This document shows, piece after piece, positions 34,420-45,417 of a stretch of 64,000 nucleotides of DNA; the first letter of the stretch is position 1; each line of letters opens with the position of its first letter. The notes beneath the pieces are model-generated. The model saw only the letters and a program-made list of their open reading frames with translations, had not been told where the DNA came from and did no database searches. The translations under genes and the position numbers were made by a program. Where the stretch lies: NCBI RefSeq assembly GCF_000471905.2, contig NW_006496077.1, positions 1,169,531-1,233,530 on the forward strand, given 5' to 3'. Origin of the DNA: Amborella trichopoda. Lineage: Eukaryota; Streptophyta; Magnoliopsida; Amborellales; Amborellaceae.

Positions 34420-35865
34420 TTAGGGATAATATTTCTTTAAGTATCGCCCATTGATAGGGGGCATCGCCTCTTCTCCATCAGAGTTTTGCCAGTATATAAG
34501 CTCCATTTGGTGTGACCTTTTTTACTATGAATGGAGCTTCCCACTTAAGTTCGAACTTTCCTTTGCGGCGCCCATGCATAACAATCAGGCTCTTGACTGC
34601 TAAGACTAGATCCCCATGTGCGAACCTTGATAGACTTGTCAAAGGCTCTCTTCATTCTTCCTTGATTGAGCACGACCTTCTGTTGGGCCTCTAGTCTCTT
34701 TTCGTCAAGGGCATCCAACTCCTGGTAACGGAGCTTGACCCGCTCATCTTCAATTAGTCCCTGATGTATAGCGACACAGAGTGAGGGTATTTGAACCTCG
34801 AGGGGTAAAACCACCTCACCTCCATAGACCAAGGAATAAGGAGTAGAGTTTGTAGCATTCCTAGTGGTGGTGAGATAGGCCCACAGAGCTTCAGGCAACT
34901 TCTCATGCCAATTCTTCCTTGACTTCGAAACTAACTTCCGGAGTACACCACACAACGCCTCAGCTAAACCGTTGGTTCGAGGGTAGTACATGGTCGAGTA
35001 TTTCCACTCGAAACCAAACTGGTTGACTAGGCGATCAATGTGATGGCTTTTGAATTGAGAGCCATTATCAGAGATTATTCAGTCCGGAACCCTGAACCAG
35101 TATATGTTGTGGTGACACACAAAGTTGGCCATAGTGGTCTTTGGGACCTGCTTGAGAGGGACCGCTTCAGCCCACTTGGAAAAGTAATTCGTCACTGCTA
35201 AAATGAAGGTGTGACCCAAGGTAGAAGGAGGGTTGATGTGTCATACAATATCCATACCCCAATGGGAAAAGGGCCATGATGTCACTGTAGGATGGAGAGG
35301 CTCCGGGGGCTGATGAATGAGGCTTGAGTGAATTTGGCACACCTGGCATCGTGGCACAGTTTTGAGCGTCAGCCACCATTGAAGGCTTATAATAGCCGAG
35401 TTTACGTTTGTGCTCGTAGAGCTTAGGGCCTGACTGATGGATCCCACGGATACCTGAATGTTTCTTGTGTATCGACGCATGTGAGGAGAATTCCATCAAA
35501 TGATCGACGAAAGAGAACATCCCCATTGAGAAGGGTGTACTTGGTAGACAGCTAGCGTATGCCATTGCATTCTGCCCGATCCTCAGGCAGCCTTTCATGC
35601 TTTATGAAGTTCATGAAGGCCTTCCTCCAATCTTTCACCTGTTCAACCTCTGCACACATCGGGTCGAAGAATTCAAGTTCCTACTTCTCAGTCTTGGATT
35701 TCTTACTTCGGGACATTTTCTGTTCTACCTTAATGACATCCTTGGCCGCAAGGAGTGCTCCGAATGGATATGGCGAGCATTCAGGAAAGACATCCCTCTC
35801 ATCATCTGCATCAACTTATGTTATCAAGTCGATATGTCTCCATTATGTTACCCAGACAAGCGTGG
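34420..35865 (-). pseudogene. Element A: Tat-type integrase (broken)
   Basis: Reads as a Ty3/gypsy integrase in shifting frames. The zinc-domain region at about 35,500-35,330 includes RLGYY-like and RRCQVCQIHSS segments. The core at about 35,205 reads FILAVTNYFSKWAEAVPL, where the first catalytic Asp is Asn. The second Asp is present (IISDNGSQFKS, about 35,080). The catalytic Glu region MYYPRTNGLAEAL starts at 34,991, followed by WHEKLPEALWAYLTTTRN. The C-terminal domain is frame-shifted near 34,620 and ends in GRYLKKYY with the stop at 34,420. Integrase inserts the cDNA; this one has lost an essential residue and its frame. Confidence 0.85.
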
Positions 35866-35869
35866 GCCC

Positions 35870-36600
35870 TTATGAAGACAATTGAATGATGACCTCGAGC
35901 TTTGAGAGTGCATCAGCCTGCGAGTTTAGCCTTCTAAGGATATGACTCAGGGAGAAATCATCGAACTGGGTGATATAAGATTTGTCCATGTCATGATAAG
36001 GCTTGAGAGTATCCTTCCTTACATCATAAATTCCCTTAAGCTGCAGGATGACCAGCTCAGAATTGCCGAAGATGGTAAGCTGCTCCAGGTCTAGCTCCTG
36101 GGCGATCTCCAATCTGATTATGAGGGCTTGATATTCAGCTTCGTTATGAAAAAATGCCTCTACAAGTGAGAAGGATAGAGGAATCATTCCACCATCGGAA
36201 CTCAGGAACATGACTCTAGCTCGTCCTTTATCAGACTGGAATGCTTCGTCAAAGTACATCTCGCACGACCGAGTTAACACCGCATAGAAAACTTCTTCAT
36301 TTGGGAGATCACTTGACAATGGAGATTCCAAAGGGATTGGATGAGCCGCAAGAAAGTCTGCTAAGGCTTGACCTTTGACTTCTTTTTGTGGTACATAGGT
36401 GATGTCGAATTCCATAAGCAATAATGCCCACTTGGCTAAGCATCCTGACAGACATGGCCGGGTCATTAGGAACATGACTGGGTCTGCCTTTGAGATTAAC
36501 TTGACCTCGTGACCAAGCAAGTAGTGGTAGAGCTTCTGTATCGCAAAGATCAAGGCTAGGCACATATTTTCTATAGGAGGGTAATTCTTCTCAACTTCCT
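35870..36600 (-). pseudogene. Element A: RNase H tail and second (archaeal-type) RNase H
   Basis: A 231-codon open frame (36,565-35,870). The first part (HYLLGHEVKLISKADPV through VKGQALADFLAAHPIP) is the end of the Ty3/gypsy RNase H and its connection. The second part (MYFDEAFQSDKGRARV, HNEAEYQALI, IFGNSELVI, SQADALSKL) is a separate RNase H-like domain, the hallmark of the plant Tat lineage. Three of its four acidic active-site residues are visible; the third, normally Asp in FGDS, is Asn. It sits between RNase H and integrase, as expected for Tat. Confidence 0.85.
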
Positions 36601-37430
36601 ACATTCTACAGCTAAGATAATAGAGCGTTGTTTCTTTTCCCCCATCAATGTTCTATGCTAGAAGTGCCCGAGTGACTCATCAAGGGTGGTCATGTATAGG
36701 ATGAGAGGCGTTCCTAACACTGGCTAGAGCTCTGGAGGATTCAACAAGTACTGCTTGATGTCATCGAGTGCAGCTTGGCATGCCTCATCCCATATGAAGG
36801 GAGTGTCTTTCTTCAATTGGTGTGAAAAGGGCCTGCATCGTCCTGAAAGGTTTGAGATGAGCCTTTGAATGTTGGCCAACTATCCTTAGAGAGACCACAG
36901 CTCATGTAGGGTTGTAGGTGGTGGCATATTCTAGATTGCCTTGATTTTGACTAGCTCGATCTCCAGCCCATGATATCTTATGATGCACCCTAAGAATTTT
37001 CATGAGCATACGCCAAAGGCGCGTTTCAATGGGTTCATCTTGAGTTGGTGATGCCACAACTACTCAAATACTTTTCTAAGGTCTTGTATATGAGCATCAT
37101 TTGTTTCAGATTTCACCACCAAGTCATCCACATAGCACTCGACCTCCTAGTGGATCATATCCTTGAAGATGGTTGTCATGGCTCGATGGTACGTGGCACC
37201 AGTGTTCTTTAACCAGAAAGGCATCACAGTGTAGCAAAAGACACCTTTTGGAGTAAAAAATGAAGTGGCCTCTTTATCCTCTGGTGTCATTCTGATCTGA
37301 TTATAACTAGAATACCCATCCATAAAGGAGAAGATTTGGTAATGAGCAGTGGAATCGACAAGCATCTTGGTGAACGACCGGGGAAAGTCGTCCTTGGGGC
37401 AAGAGATGTTCACGTCGCGAAAGTCAATAC
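36600..37430 (-). pseudogene. Element A: reverse transcriptase, C-terminal part
   Basis: The RT palm and thumb on the minus strand: IDFRDVNISCPKDDFP, FSFMDGYSSYNQIRMTPED and FWLKNTGATYHRAMTTIF, then CYVDDLVVKS at about 37,105-37,135 with both catalytic Asp intact. In-frame stops and a frameshift follow (from about 37,060). The frame is cut at 37,430 by element B; the missing N-terminal part is at 48,938-49,145. Confidence 0.9.
37426..37430. other. Left target-site duplication of element B
   Basis: AATAC directly before the TGTAACGACC start of the 5' LTR. The same five bases follow the 3' LTR at 48,933-48,937. Confidence 0.95.
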
Positions 37431-37454
37431 TGTAACGACCCAAATTTCTCCTTT

Positions 37455-37930
37455 TTAAGTAGAAGGAAGAAGGCGCGCAGTGATAAGGAGAGAAGGACGA
37501 GAGCTCACGGCGATAGGGGAAGAAGGCACGCGACGATAAGGAGAGAAGGAAGAAGGCGCATGGCGAAGGAGAAGAGAGCGCACGGTGAGAAGGAAGTAGG
37601 CGTGTAGCGATAAGGAGAGAAGGAAGAGAGTGTGCAGCTATAGGGGAAGAAGGCACACAACGATAAGGAGCGAAGGAAGAAGGCGTGTGATGATATGAAA
37701 AGAGAGAGCGTTGTGCGAAGGAAGAAGGCGCGGGATGATAAGTAGAGAAGGAAGTGAGCGCGCGGCGATAGGGGAAGAAGGCACGCGGCGATAAGGAGAG
37801 AAGGAAGAAGGCACGCGGCGATAGGAGAAGAGAGAGCACGTGGCGATAGGGGAAGAAGGCATGCGGCGAGAAAAAAGAACTGCACACGGCGATAGGTGCG
37901 GAGAGGAAGAATAGAGGAGTGCCGCGCGAC
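37455..37930 (+). repeat. GA-rich CGGCGATAGG tandem block in 5' LTR
   Basis: Irregular units built from GGAGAGAAGGAAGAAGGC, GCGCGGCGATAGG and GGGGAAGAAGGC. The complement reads as Ser/Pro/Phe/Arg repeats in all three frames, so long spurious open frames cover it. The 3' LTR carries a diverged copy at 45,450-45,960. Confidence 0.85.
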
Positions 37931-39619
37931 GAGTGCACACGACGATAGGAGGAAAGATGAAGAGAAAGGGAAAGCGCGCATGCGGCGAAGTAGAAGAATA
38001 CAAGGCCGTGCATGAAGCAAGCCGGCCACCTGTTGGCTGCATGTTGCCTTGTGCACCAAATGTCAGTCTTCCTTCCATGCAAAGGCCACTTGGCAAGCAT
38101 AGGAAGCCACCTCCCCACCTTTGGAGCACAAAACCACTCACCTCACGTTTTGAAGCTCAAGCTTAGCCCGTCGTGCCATTATTGGAGAGTTTGAGAAAGC
38201 TTGGTGGAGTGGACTGTGGAAGGAGTTTGGGATCATCCTTGGAGACTCAAAGAGGTAAGTAGGTCACCACCTTGCAGAGTCATAAGTATGAATTAAGCCA
38301 TGAATTGGAGTAAGAATTGACGCATGAATTAAAGCATGAATGATATATGAATCATATATGAATGAAGTATAAATCCAAGCATGTATAATGAATGATTTAG
38401 GCATGAATGATGGTTGAATTTATGCATGAAATTTGGCATGAGATGGTATAGACACTATGTACAAGGAATAGGATAGCATGAATGTCATTGTACTCTGTTT
38501 TTCAAGGAAGTTTGCTTTCTCTTGCCTGTTGGAAATGAGCGCTGAAATCCTTTTGATAGCCCTAAAATTTTGTGAGGTACTACTCTTAGGAGTCTAGTTT
38601 AAGCTAGAATTGATTTCATGTTGTTACCTTGCATAGATTAAGAGTTAGGAGATGATTTTGGAAGGGATGTTATGGTTGGACTGTGATTTTCCAGGGATTT
38701 TACATGTTCTTATAATGAGATTTTGACTAAGAAAATGATACCCTTTTGGCCTCAAATCACCACCAATTGAAATATCTGTGACTCTACTTGGAGTTTGGTG
38801 TTTATGTCGAGTTGTGATTTTGGTTAGTTTGGAAGGTATGTTTTATGTTGTGCTCATATGCCACAGTTGGCAGACTGTGAGAAATTCCAGAAGTATTGCT
38901 TCTATTGCATTGAGGCTTTACCTGACCTATTGATGTCCAAATGATAAAAAAATATAGCCATTTGATAGATGCATGAGTCTTCTATGATTTTCACATTTTA
39001 ATCTTGCCCAAATTCTGTGCAAATGAGGAGCTATACTCAAGAATACTCTAGTATGTCACTGTTGACGGACCTTATAGAAACTCAGAATTTTAGTCTATGT
39101 GGCTATGAATTTTGGCTGGCCAAACGGGGTCCAAATACTTCGAAACTACAGCCATTTGAAAGCTCCAAACGCCTAATAAAAGTTGCATGTTTTTATTAGT
39201 TTTGAAATTTCTGCTGGATTCAAAGTTATGTTTGGAATGGTGAACGTATGTCACTATTGGCTAAATTCAGCAAGGTTCAGAACAATATACTAAGCCCTCA
39301 ATTGATCAAGTATTGTTCAGTTAGCAAAATGGATTCAGAATTTAGTTGAATTTCCCTTCATATTTTGGGTGCCAGGCCTCATCTTGTATATGCCCATGAT
39401 TGATAAGGACCACAATGAATTTTAAGTTGCACACGAATATCGCACATGACATGCATCAATGTCTCTTTCTGAACACAGCCTAATCCCTTTTGCAAGATGA
39501 TTTACATAGCACACTCATGATCCTACAAATGTTGAATACTCCTGACCTTTTAAAAAGAGTAAAGTATGAATGAATGAATGCTATGCATGCTTATTCATGG
39601 AACTTCGTCATATGTAATT

Positions 39620-39960
39620 TCTGGCCACTACGCAATGGGTCCTCCATTGGTGGTGGATATTCTGTTTCTGTTATATGAATTTTGTTATATGTGACTTCTG
39701 GCCACTATGCAATGGGTCCTGCATTTGTAGTGGATATTCTGTTTCTGTTATGTGAATTATGTTATATGAGATTTCTGGCAACTACGCAATGGGTCCTCCA
39801 TTGGGAGTGGATATTTTGTTTTGCCGGCAAGTTATGATTCTGCCCCGATTCCAATGATAGGAGTAGAGTCAAGAGATAACTGTAAATAACAAGGTGGGTC
39901 GCGCCACCCAAATTGTTATGGCCACTACTCATTGGGTCCTCCAATGGTGGTGTAATGCCC
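39620..39960 (+). repeat. Tandem hairpin units in 5' LTR
   Basis: Three to four units of about 75-85 bp. Each includes GGCCACTACGCAATGGGTCC then TCCATTGGTGGTGGATA. CCAATGG-type and CCACTA/TGGTGG arms make each unit a hairpin. The same array is in the 3' LTR at 47,635-47,965. Confidence 0.85.
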
Positions 39961-40894
39961 TCTCGCCTGAAAACTCAAAGAGAGGGCCATGTCTTGCAAG
40001 GCCTCAGCTTATCAAAACCCCAAAGCACGCTGGGGATCGGGTGTGTCAGTGAGGACACTACGAAATGGGACCTCTATTTTTCATTATCCTCCCTCTCGAA
40101 TGAGGGTAGAAGTTTCAAGTTGTAGGATTGGCCTAGCCTGATCGATGTGACTTCTACTTCGGGAGTAAATGATTCTGTTGATGATTATGTTTCTGATTCT
40201 ATTTCTAATTCTGATTCTGTTTCTGTTTGTTTGAATTAAGTATCCTATATGATTATCTGACTGTGACTGTGATATGCATCAATGTAACTACCATTTCGGG
40301 AAATATTAGATGCTCCGACTTTTGAACAATGCTCATTTTATGATGTTAATGTACTTATTATGAGGAATGACTTGACTTTCAGATTGCCAATACTATGTCT
40401 GATGAATTGTAGGCCCTGTCATTATTTATAAGCTTGTAGGCAGGATTGTAGGGTACTAATTACTTACTGAGCTTTTAACTCATGCCTCTCTTTTCCCTTT
40501 CATGTAGAGTGACAACCGATAGCTTGTACGTGAGCAGCTAGATGTGATAGCAGGCTTTTGAAAGATCAAGTTCTGTTCAGGAAGCTCGTGATTGTAGGTG
40601 TCGGGTGGTGTTGCCACAATGTTATTTTGATGAAATGTATTTTGTTGTTGGGCCAGTACCACCTTGAACCTTTGTAAAAAAATATTTGAAGGCTGGATCT
40701 ATATAAATTGTTTCTATTTTGCTATGTCTGTAGCCATGTGTTTATTTTAGTTCATTGTTTGCTTTGATTCCGTAATTATAACACATGTTGATGCCACTCC
40801 TACCTGAGTGACGTACGCGACGTCCAGTCGCAATCTCGCCCTTTGTTGCCCTCTGGTTGGGAATGGTAGGGGTCAGGGGCGGGGTCATGACAGT

Positions 40895-40917
40895 TATAGT
40901 ATTAGAGCCGTCAGGTT
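40895..40917 (+). other. Element B primer-binding site
   Basis: TATAGTATTAGAGCCGTCAG then GTT starts two bases after the 5' LTR. This is a degenerate match to the initiator-methionine tRNA primer site (TGGTATCAGAGC type) usual in plant chromoviruses. Confidence 0.75.
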
Positions 40918-41005
40918 AGGATTCTTGGCCTAGAATGTCGTAGAGATGTTTTTAAAATAGTTTTGAGTATTCTAGTGACTGAGGTGTCCTTGTTGTAGGA
41001 CAAAG

Positions 41006-41940
41006 ATGCCATGGACTCGTGCTAATAATGCGAGCTCCGGTGGTGAGAATGCAGAAGCCCTTGGAGAATTCTTCAGGACAATGGGGGCCATGACTCAGAT
41101 GATGAAAGATACTATGTCGGCCCCTGTTACCCTTCCCTGGACAGACTGACAGTGGACTAATAGAAAGATTCAAGAGGCTAGCACCTCTGATGTATCTAAG
41201 GCATGGGGGAGTAGAAAAAGCAGAGCGATGGGTAAGGCAAGTGGAGAAGATATTTGAAGTGTTATCTTGCAGTGACGAGCATACAGTTAAGTTAGGGGCC
41301 TTCATGTTAGAAGGAGATGCTGTGCACTGGTGGGGCTCAGTAAAGCAATATTGGGAAGGTCAAGGACATAAGTGACTGGGAAAATTTCTTAGGAGCCTTT
41401 AATTAGAAGTACTTCCCTGACTCAATAAGGGAAAGAAAGGATGTGGAGTTGATTAAACTGCAACAAGGGGGACAGTTCGTAGTACAGTACGCAACCAAGT
41501 TCGTGGAATTGTCAAGATATGCGCCGCGCATCATTAACACTGAGGCATGGAAGGCTAGTAAGTTCGAAAGAGGCCTCAGGCTAGAAATAAGGAGGGGGGT
41601 TATATCGGCCAATTTAAAGACCTTCTCTCCTCTCGTGGACCTGGCCATAAAGATAGAAAGGGAAGACGAAGGGTCTCGATTAGTTTAGAAGTTTTGGAAG
41701 GACTCGACCACCTCCAAGGAGAAGCTTCAGGGGAAATAATAATCAAGGAAGCAAGAAGATCCGGAAAACCTTCTCGGGCTACGTAAGAGTGAACCAGCGC
41801 CCGACATGTCCATGTTATGGAAAGGACAATCATTTGGTGGCCGAGTGCCGAAGGGAGACATGAACATGTTTTAGGTGTGGCAAGCCTGGCCACATGATCA
41901 AGGACTGTCCGATGAAGCACCAGGAGACCGATCGAAGACT
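41006..41940 (+). pseudogene. Element B: Gag (broken)
   Basis: The ATG at 41,006 follows the primer site by about 90 bp and begins MPWTRANNASSGGENAEAL; a stop occurs at about 41,149. The Gag core continues in other frames: ERWVRQVEKIFEVLSCSDE and MLEGDAVHWW (41,223-41,335), then KYFPDS and QYATKFVELSRYAPRIINTE (41,409-41,544). A CCHC knuckle, CFRCGKPGHMIKDC (about 41,868-41,909), is intact at the residue level but preceded by a stop. Gag would assemble the particle; at least three breaks prevent this. Confidence 0.88.
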
Positions 41941-42336
41941 CAAGGTCGGGTGTTTGCCCTTACGGAAAGAGAAGCCAAGGCGTCCACCTCTGTGATTCGA
42001 GGTACGCTTTTTGTCTGTAACTTGGAAGCTAAAGTGTTGATTGACCTTGGATCCACACTCTCTTTTGTTGCACCTCACTTTGCATGCTACAAAAATGTTA
42101 GACTTGTATTTCTTGACTGGACATTGGCTGTAAGCACACCTATGGGAGAATCTGTGGAGACTGATATTGTTTACGAACACTGTCAGGTTTTGCTTGAAGG
42201 GTGTGTTCTACCTATAGACATGATGTTATTAGATATCCGAGACTTTGATGTGATTTTGGGTATGGACTGGTTGTCTGCTCACTTTGCGATAGTGAATTGT
42301 TATAACAAAATTGTAACTTTTAGACACCCTAGTTAG
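41941..42336 (+). pseudogene. Element B: aspartic protease
   Basis: The open frame runs through KVLIDLGSTLSFVAPHFACY (from about 42,031) and DFDVILGMDWLSAHFAIVN, the two conserved retropepsin segments. The catalytic triad position reads DLG instead of DSG or DPG. A TAG at 42,334 interrupts what should continue into the RT polyprotein. Confidence 0.85.
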
Positions 42337-42342
42337 CCTGAA

Positions 42343-43386
42343 TTGAGTTTTGTTGGCATTAAGGATGTTTACCCTATACACTTTATCTCAGCTCTTCAGG
42401 CTTCCCATCTGGTGGCCAAAGAATGTGTTGGGTATCTAGCTTATGTAGTGGAGAACCAGGATGCCCAGTTAGATGAGATACCAGTAGTAAGGGAATATCT
42501 AGAAATTTTTCCTGAGGAGTTAACCACTCTGCCTCCAGTCAGGGAGATAGAATTTGAAATAGAGGTGGTTTCTAGTATTGACACCATTTCTAAAGACCCT
42601 TATAGGATGGCCCCAGCCGAATTGAAGGAGCTAAAGGAACAATTGCAAGAGTTATTGGAAAGGGGATTCATTCGACCTAGTGTGTCACCATGGAGCACAC
42701 CGGTTTTATTTGTGAAAATGAAAGATGGGTCCTTAAGACTTTGTATAGATTATAGACAATTGAACCATGTCACGGTAAAGAATAACTACCCCTTGCCTAG
42801 AATTGACGATCTCATTGATCAGCTTCAAGGGGCTCAAGTGTTTTTTAAAATTGACCTTCAGTTAGGCTATTATCAATTGCGGGTCAAAGAAGAGGATGTT
42901 CTTAAGACCGCATTCAGAACCCGATATGGACACTATGAGTTCATGGTTATGCCGTTTGGGCTAACTAATGCCTCGGCAGTCTTTATGGATTTAATGAATA
43001 GGGTGTTTAGACCCTTTTTTGATGATTTTTTGGTGGTTTTTATAGATGACATTTTAAAATATTCAAAGAATCTGGAAAAGCATGAACAACACTTGAGGAT
43101 GGTCCTACAGACCCTAAAAACAGAAACGCTATATGCCAAGATGGGGAAAAGTGAGTTTTGGCTTTCCGGTGTGACCTTTCTTGGACATGTTATTTCTAAA
43201 GATGGGCTCGCAGTTGAACCTTGTAAAATTGAAGTTGTTCTGAAGTGGGATAGGCCAACAAATGTGTCTGAGGTCCGTAGTTTTTTGGGACTGACATGTT
43301 ATTACAGATGCTTTGTTGAAGGGTTCTCAAAGGTAGCGCTTCTCTTGATTCGCTTAACTCAGAAAGAGGTAAAGTTTGAATGGTAA
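42343..43386 (+). pseudogene. Element B: reverse transcriptase
   Basis: A 347-codon open frame, the best-preserved retroelement coding segment in the window. It contains [77 protein letters not shown] and [11 protein letters not shown], with all three catalytic Asp present, then [15 protein letters not shown] in the thumb/connection. It ends at a TAA in the connection to RNase H. It copies RNA into DNA. The domain alone looks intact but is separated by stops from its neighbours. Confidence 0.92.
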
Positions 43387-43850
43387 GATAATTGTGAGAC
43401 AAGATTTTAAGAGCTAAAGAAGAGATTGACCACAGCCCCAATGTTGACCTTACTCGAAGGGAACGAAGATTTTGTGGTCTATACTACAGCTTCCGATAAA
43501 GGACTTGGATGTGTATTGATGCAGCGAGGGAAGGTTATAGCCTATTCCTTTAGACAGTTGAAGCCGTATGAGCAAAATTACCCAACCCATGACTTGGAAC
43601 TTGCGGTCGTAGTTTTTTCCTTAAAGATATGGAGACATTACCTATATGGGACCCAGTTTAAGATATTACAGATCATAAAAGCCTCAAGTATTTGTTCTCC
43701 CAGAAAGAGTTAAATATGAGTCAAAGAAGATGGATGGATCAACTTAATGACTATGATTGTACCATCAATTACCAACCGGGCAAGACTAATGTGGTGACCG
43801 ACGCTTTAAGTCAGAAGCCCTTAGCGTCAATAACATACCTGATGACTCGA
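43387..43850 (+). pseudogene. Element B: RNase H
   Basis: Contains [19 protein letters not shown], where the first catalytic Asp (YSDAS in relatives) is Thr, then [20 protein letters not shown] frameshift comes before [17 protein letters not shown]. The second frame ends with [11 protein letters not shown], which retains the last Asp. Degradation of the RNA template would fail for lack of the first Asp and a continuous frame. Confidence 0.85.
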
Positions 43851-44107
43851 GAGATCAAATGGACAGAAGATGCGGTGCAGTGGCACCCAACCATGCCCCT
43901 TAGTGTTGAGGAAGGAACAACTATTGGTGTGAGGGTGGAGCCCTATCTCTTTCAACAAATTTGTAAAGCACAGAAAGAGGATCCCCAACTTATGAAAATT
44001 CTTGAAGAAATAAAGGTGGGAAGAAAAGAAGATTTCTCTTTTAGTAGGGATGGTCTGTTAAGATTTAAAGATCGGGTTTGTATCCCGAATATTGAGGACG
44101 TGAACGA

Positions 44108-45400
44108 GTTATTCTAGAAGAAACACACCACTCCCGTTATACTGTGCACTCGGGAAGTACTAAAATCTATCAGGATTTGAAGAAAAATTTATGGTGGAAT
44201 GATATGAAAAAGGAAGCAGCACAATTTTTTTCTAAGTGCTTAACATGTCAGCAAGTGAAGGCTAAACATCAAAAACCCGCCGGACTGTTGCAACCCCTAC
44301 CCGTGTTGGAGTGGAAGTGGGAGCACATTACCATGGATTTTGTCTCTGGCTTACCCAGGACAGGTGCTGGATAGGATCTTATTTGGGTCATTGTGAACCG
44401 ACTAACGAAAGTAGCTCATTTCTTACCAGTCCGCACAACTTATACTTTGGACAAATTGGTGCAACTATACATTAAAAAAATTGTAAGATTACATGGAACA
44501 CCTGTCTGTATCTTGTCCGACAGGGACACTAGAGTTACTTCAATATTTTGGAATAGTTTGCAGTCAGCTTTGGGATCAAGACTCACTTTCAGTAGTACTT
44601 TTCACCCCTAGACTGATGGGCAATCAGAAAGGACTCTTCCGACTCTAGACGACATGTTAAGAGCTTGCATTATTGATTTTAAAGGATCCTGGGAGAATCA
44701 TCTACCTTTGATAAAATTTGCTTATAATAACAGTTTCCAGGCCAATATTCAAATGGCACCTTTTGAAGCCTTGTATGGAAGAAAGTGTTGATCACCTATC
44801 TGTTGGGATGAGTTCGATGAAAAAAGGATGTTAGGGCCCGAAATTGTTTAAGTAACCTCAGAAAAGATTACCTTGATTCGAGAGAGGCTCAAAACTGCTC
44901 AGAGTCGACAGAAGAGTTACGTCGACAACCGAAGAAGAAATCTTGAGTTTGAGGTAGGTGATCAGGTTTTCCTAAAGATATCGCCAACCAAGGGTGTTAT
45001 GAGGTTCATCAAGAAAGGAAAGTTGAGCCCACGTTTTATTGGACTATTTAAAACTCTGGAAAGAGTAGGGAGTATAGCATATTGGCTTGCTCTACCGCCT
45101 GAGTTGGCAAATGTTCATGATGTGCTTCATGTGTCATTATTAAGGAAATATCAACCAGATCCATCTCGTGTTTTGAAGTATGAACCATTAGCAATCAAGG
45201 AAGACCTGACTTATATTGAACAACCGATTGAGATTCTAGATAGGAGAGTGCAAGTTTTGTGCAATAAAGAAATCCCCCTGGTTCGTTTTCTATGGTAGTA
45301 CCACTCAATGGAAGAATCAACATGGGAACGAGAAGATGAGATTCGGAGTAAGTACCCCCAATTGTTTAATTCATCAAGACATGATTTTGGGGACAATCGT
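44108..45400 (+). pseudogene. Element B: integrase with chromodomain-like tail
   Basis: The zinc domain is complete (HHSRYTVHSGSTKIYQDL and KCLTCQQVK, about 44,126-44,260). The core reads LIWVIVNRLTKVAHFLPV at about 44,380, with Asn at the first catalytic position. The second Asp (CILSDRDTRVTS) and the Glu (TDGQSERTL) are present. Stops occur near 44,372, 44,609, 44,788 and 44,849. The C-terminal part (44,873-45,298) has RLKTAQSRQKSYVDNRRR, FIGLFKTLERVGSIAYWLAL and DVLHVSLLRKY. It ends with LVRFLW, a stop, and YHSMEESTWEREDEIRSKYP, resembling the divergent chromodomain of Tekay elements. Confidence 0.9.
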
Positions 45401-45405
45401 TTTTT

Positions 45406-45417
45406 AGGGGGGAATGA
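45406..45417 (+). other. Element B polypurine tract
   Basis: AGGGGGGAATGA directly upstream of the 3' LTR. It is the site expected to prime plus-strand DNA synthesis and fixes the 3' LTR start at 45,418. Confidence 0.85.

Larger units (their letters stand above)
37431..40892 (+). repeat. Element B 5' LTR
   Basis: Starts TGTAACGACC and ends GGGTCATGACA. It contains a GA-rich tandem block (37,455-37,930), a donor-like AGGTAAGT (38,253-38,260), tandem hairpin units (39,620-39,960), the TGTCTTGCAAGGCC block (39,990), CTTACTGAG (40,463) and the pyrimidine-rich acceptor-like CTTTCATGTAG (ends 40,507). Promoter elements were not identified with confidence. Confidence 0.92.

Noticed and set aside
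34512-35885. + strand ORFs over the integrase region
   Set aside because: Antisense shadows of element A pol.
37147-38118. 323-codon minus-strand ORF
   Set aside because: It joins element B LTR repeat sequence to element A RT across the insertion site; only the part below 37,430 is real coding sequence.
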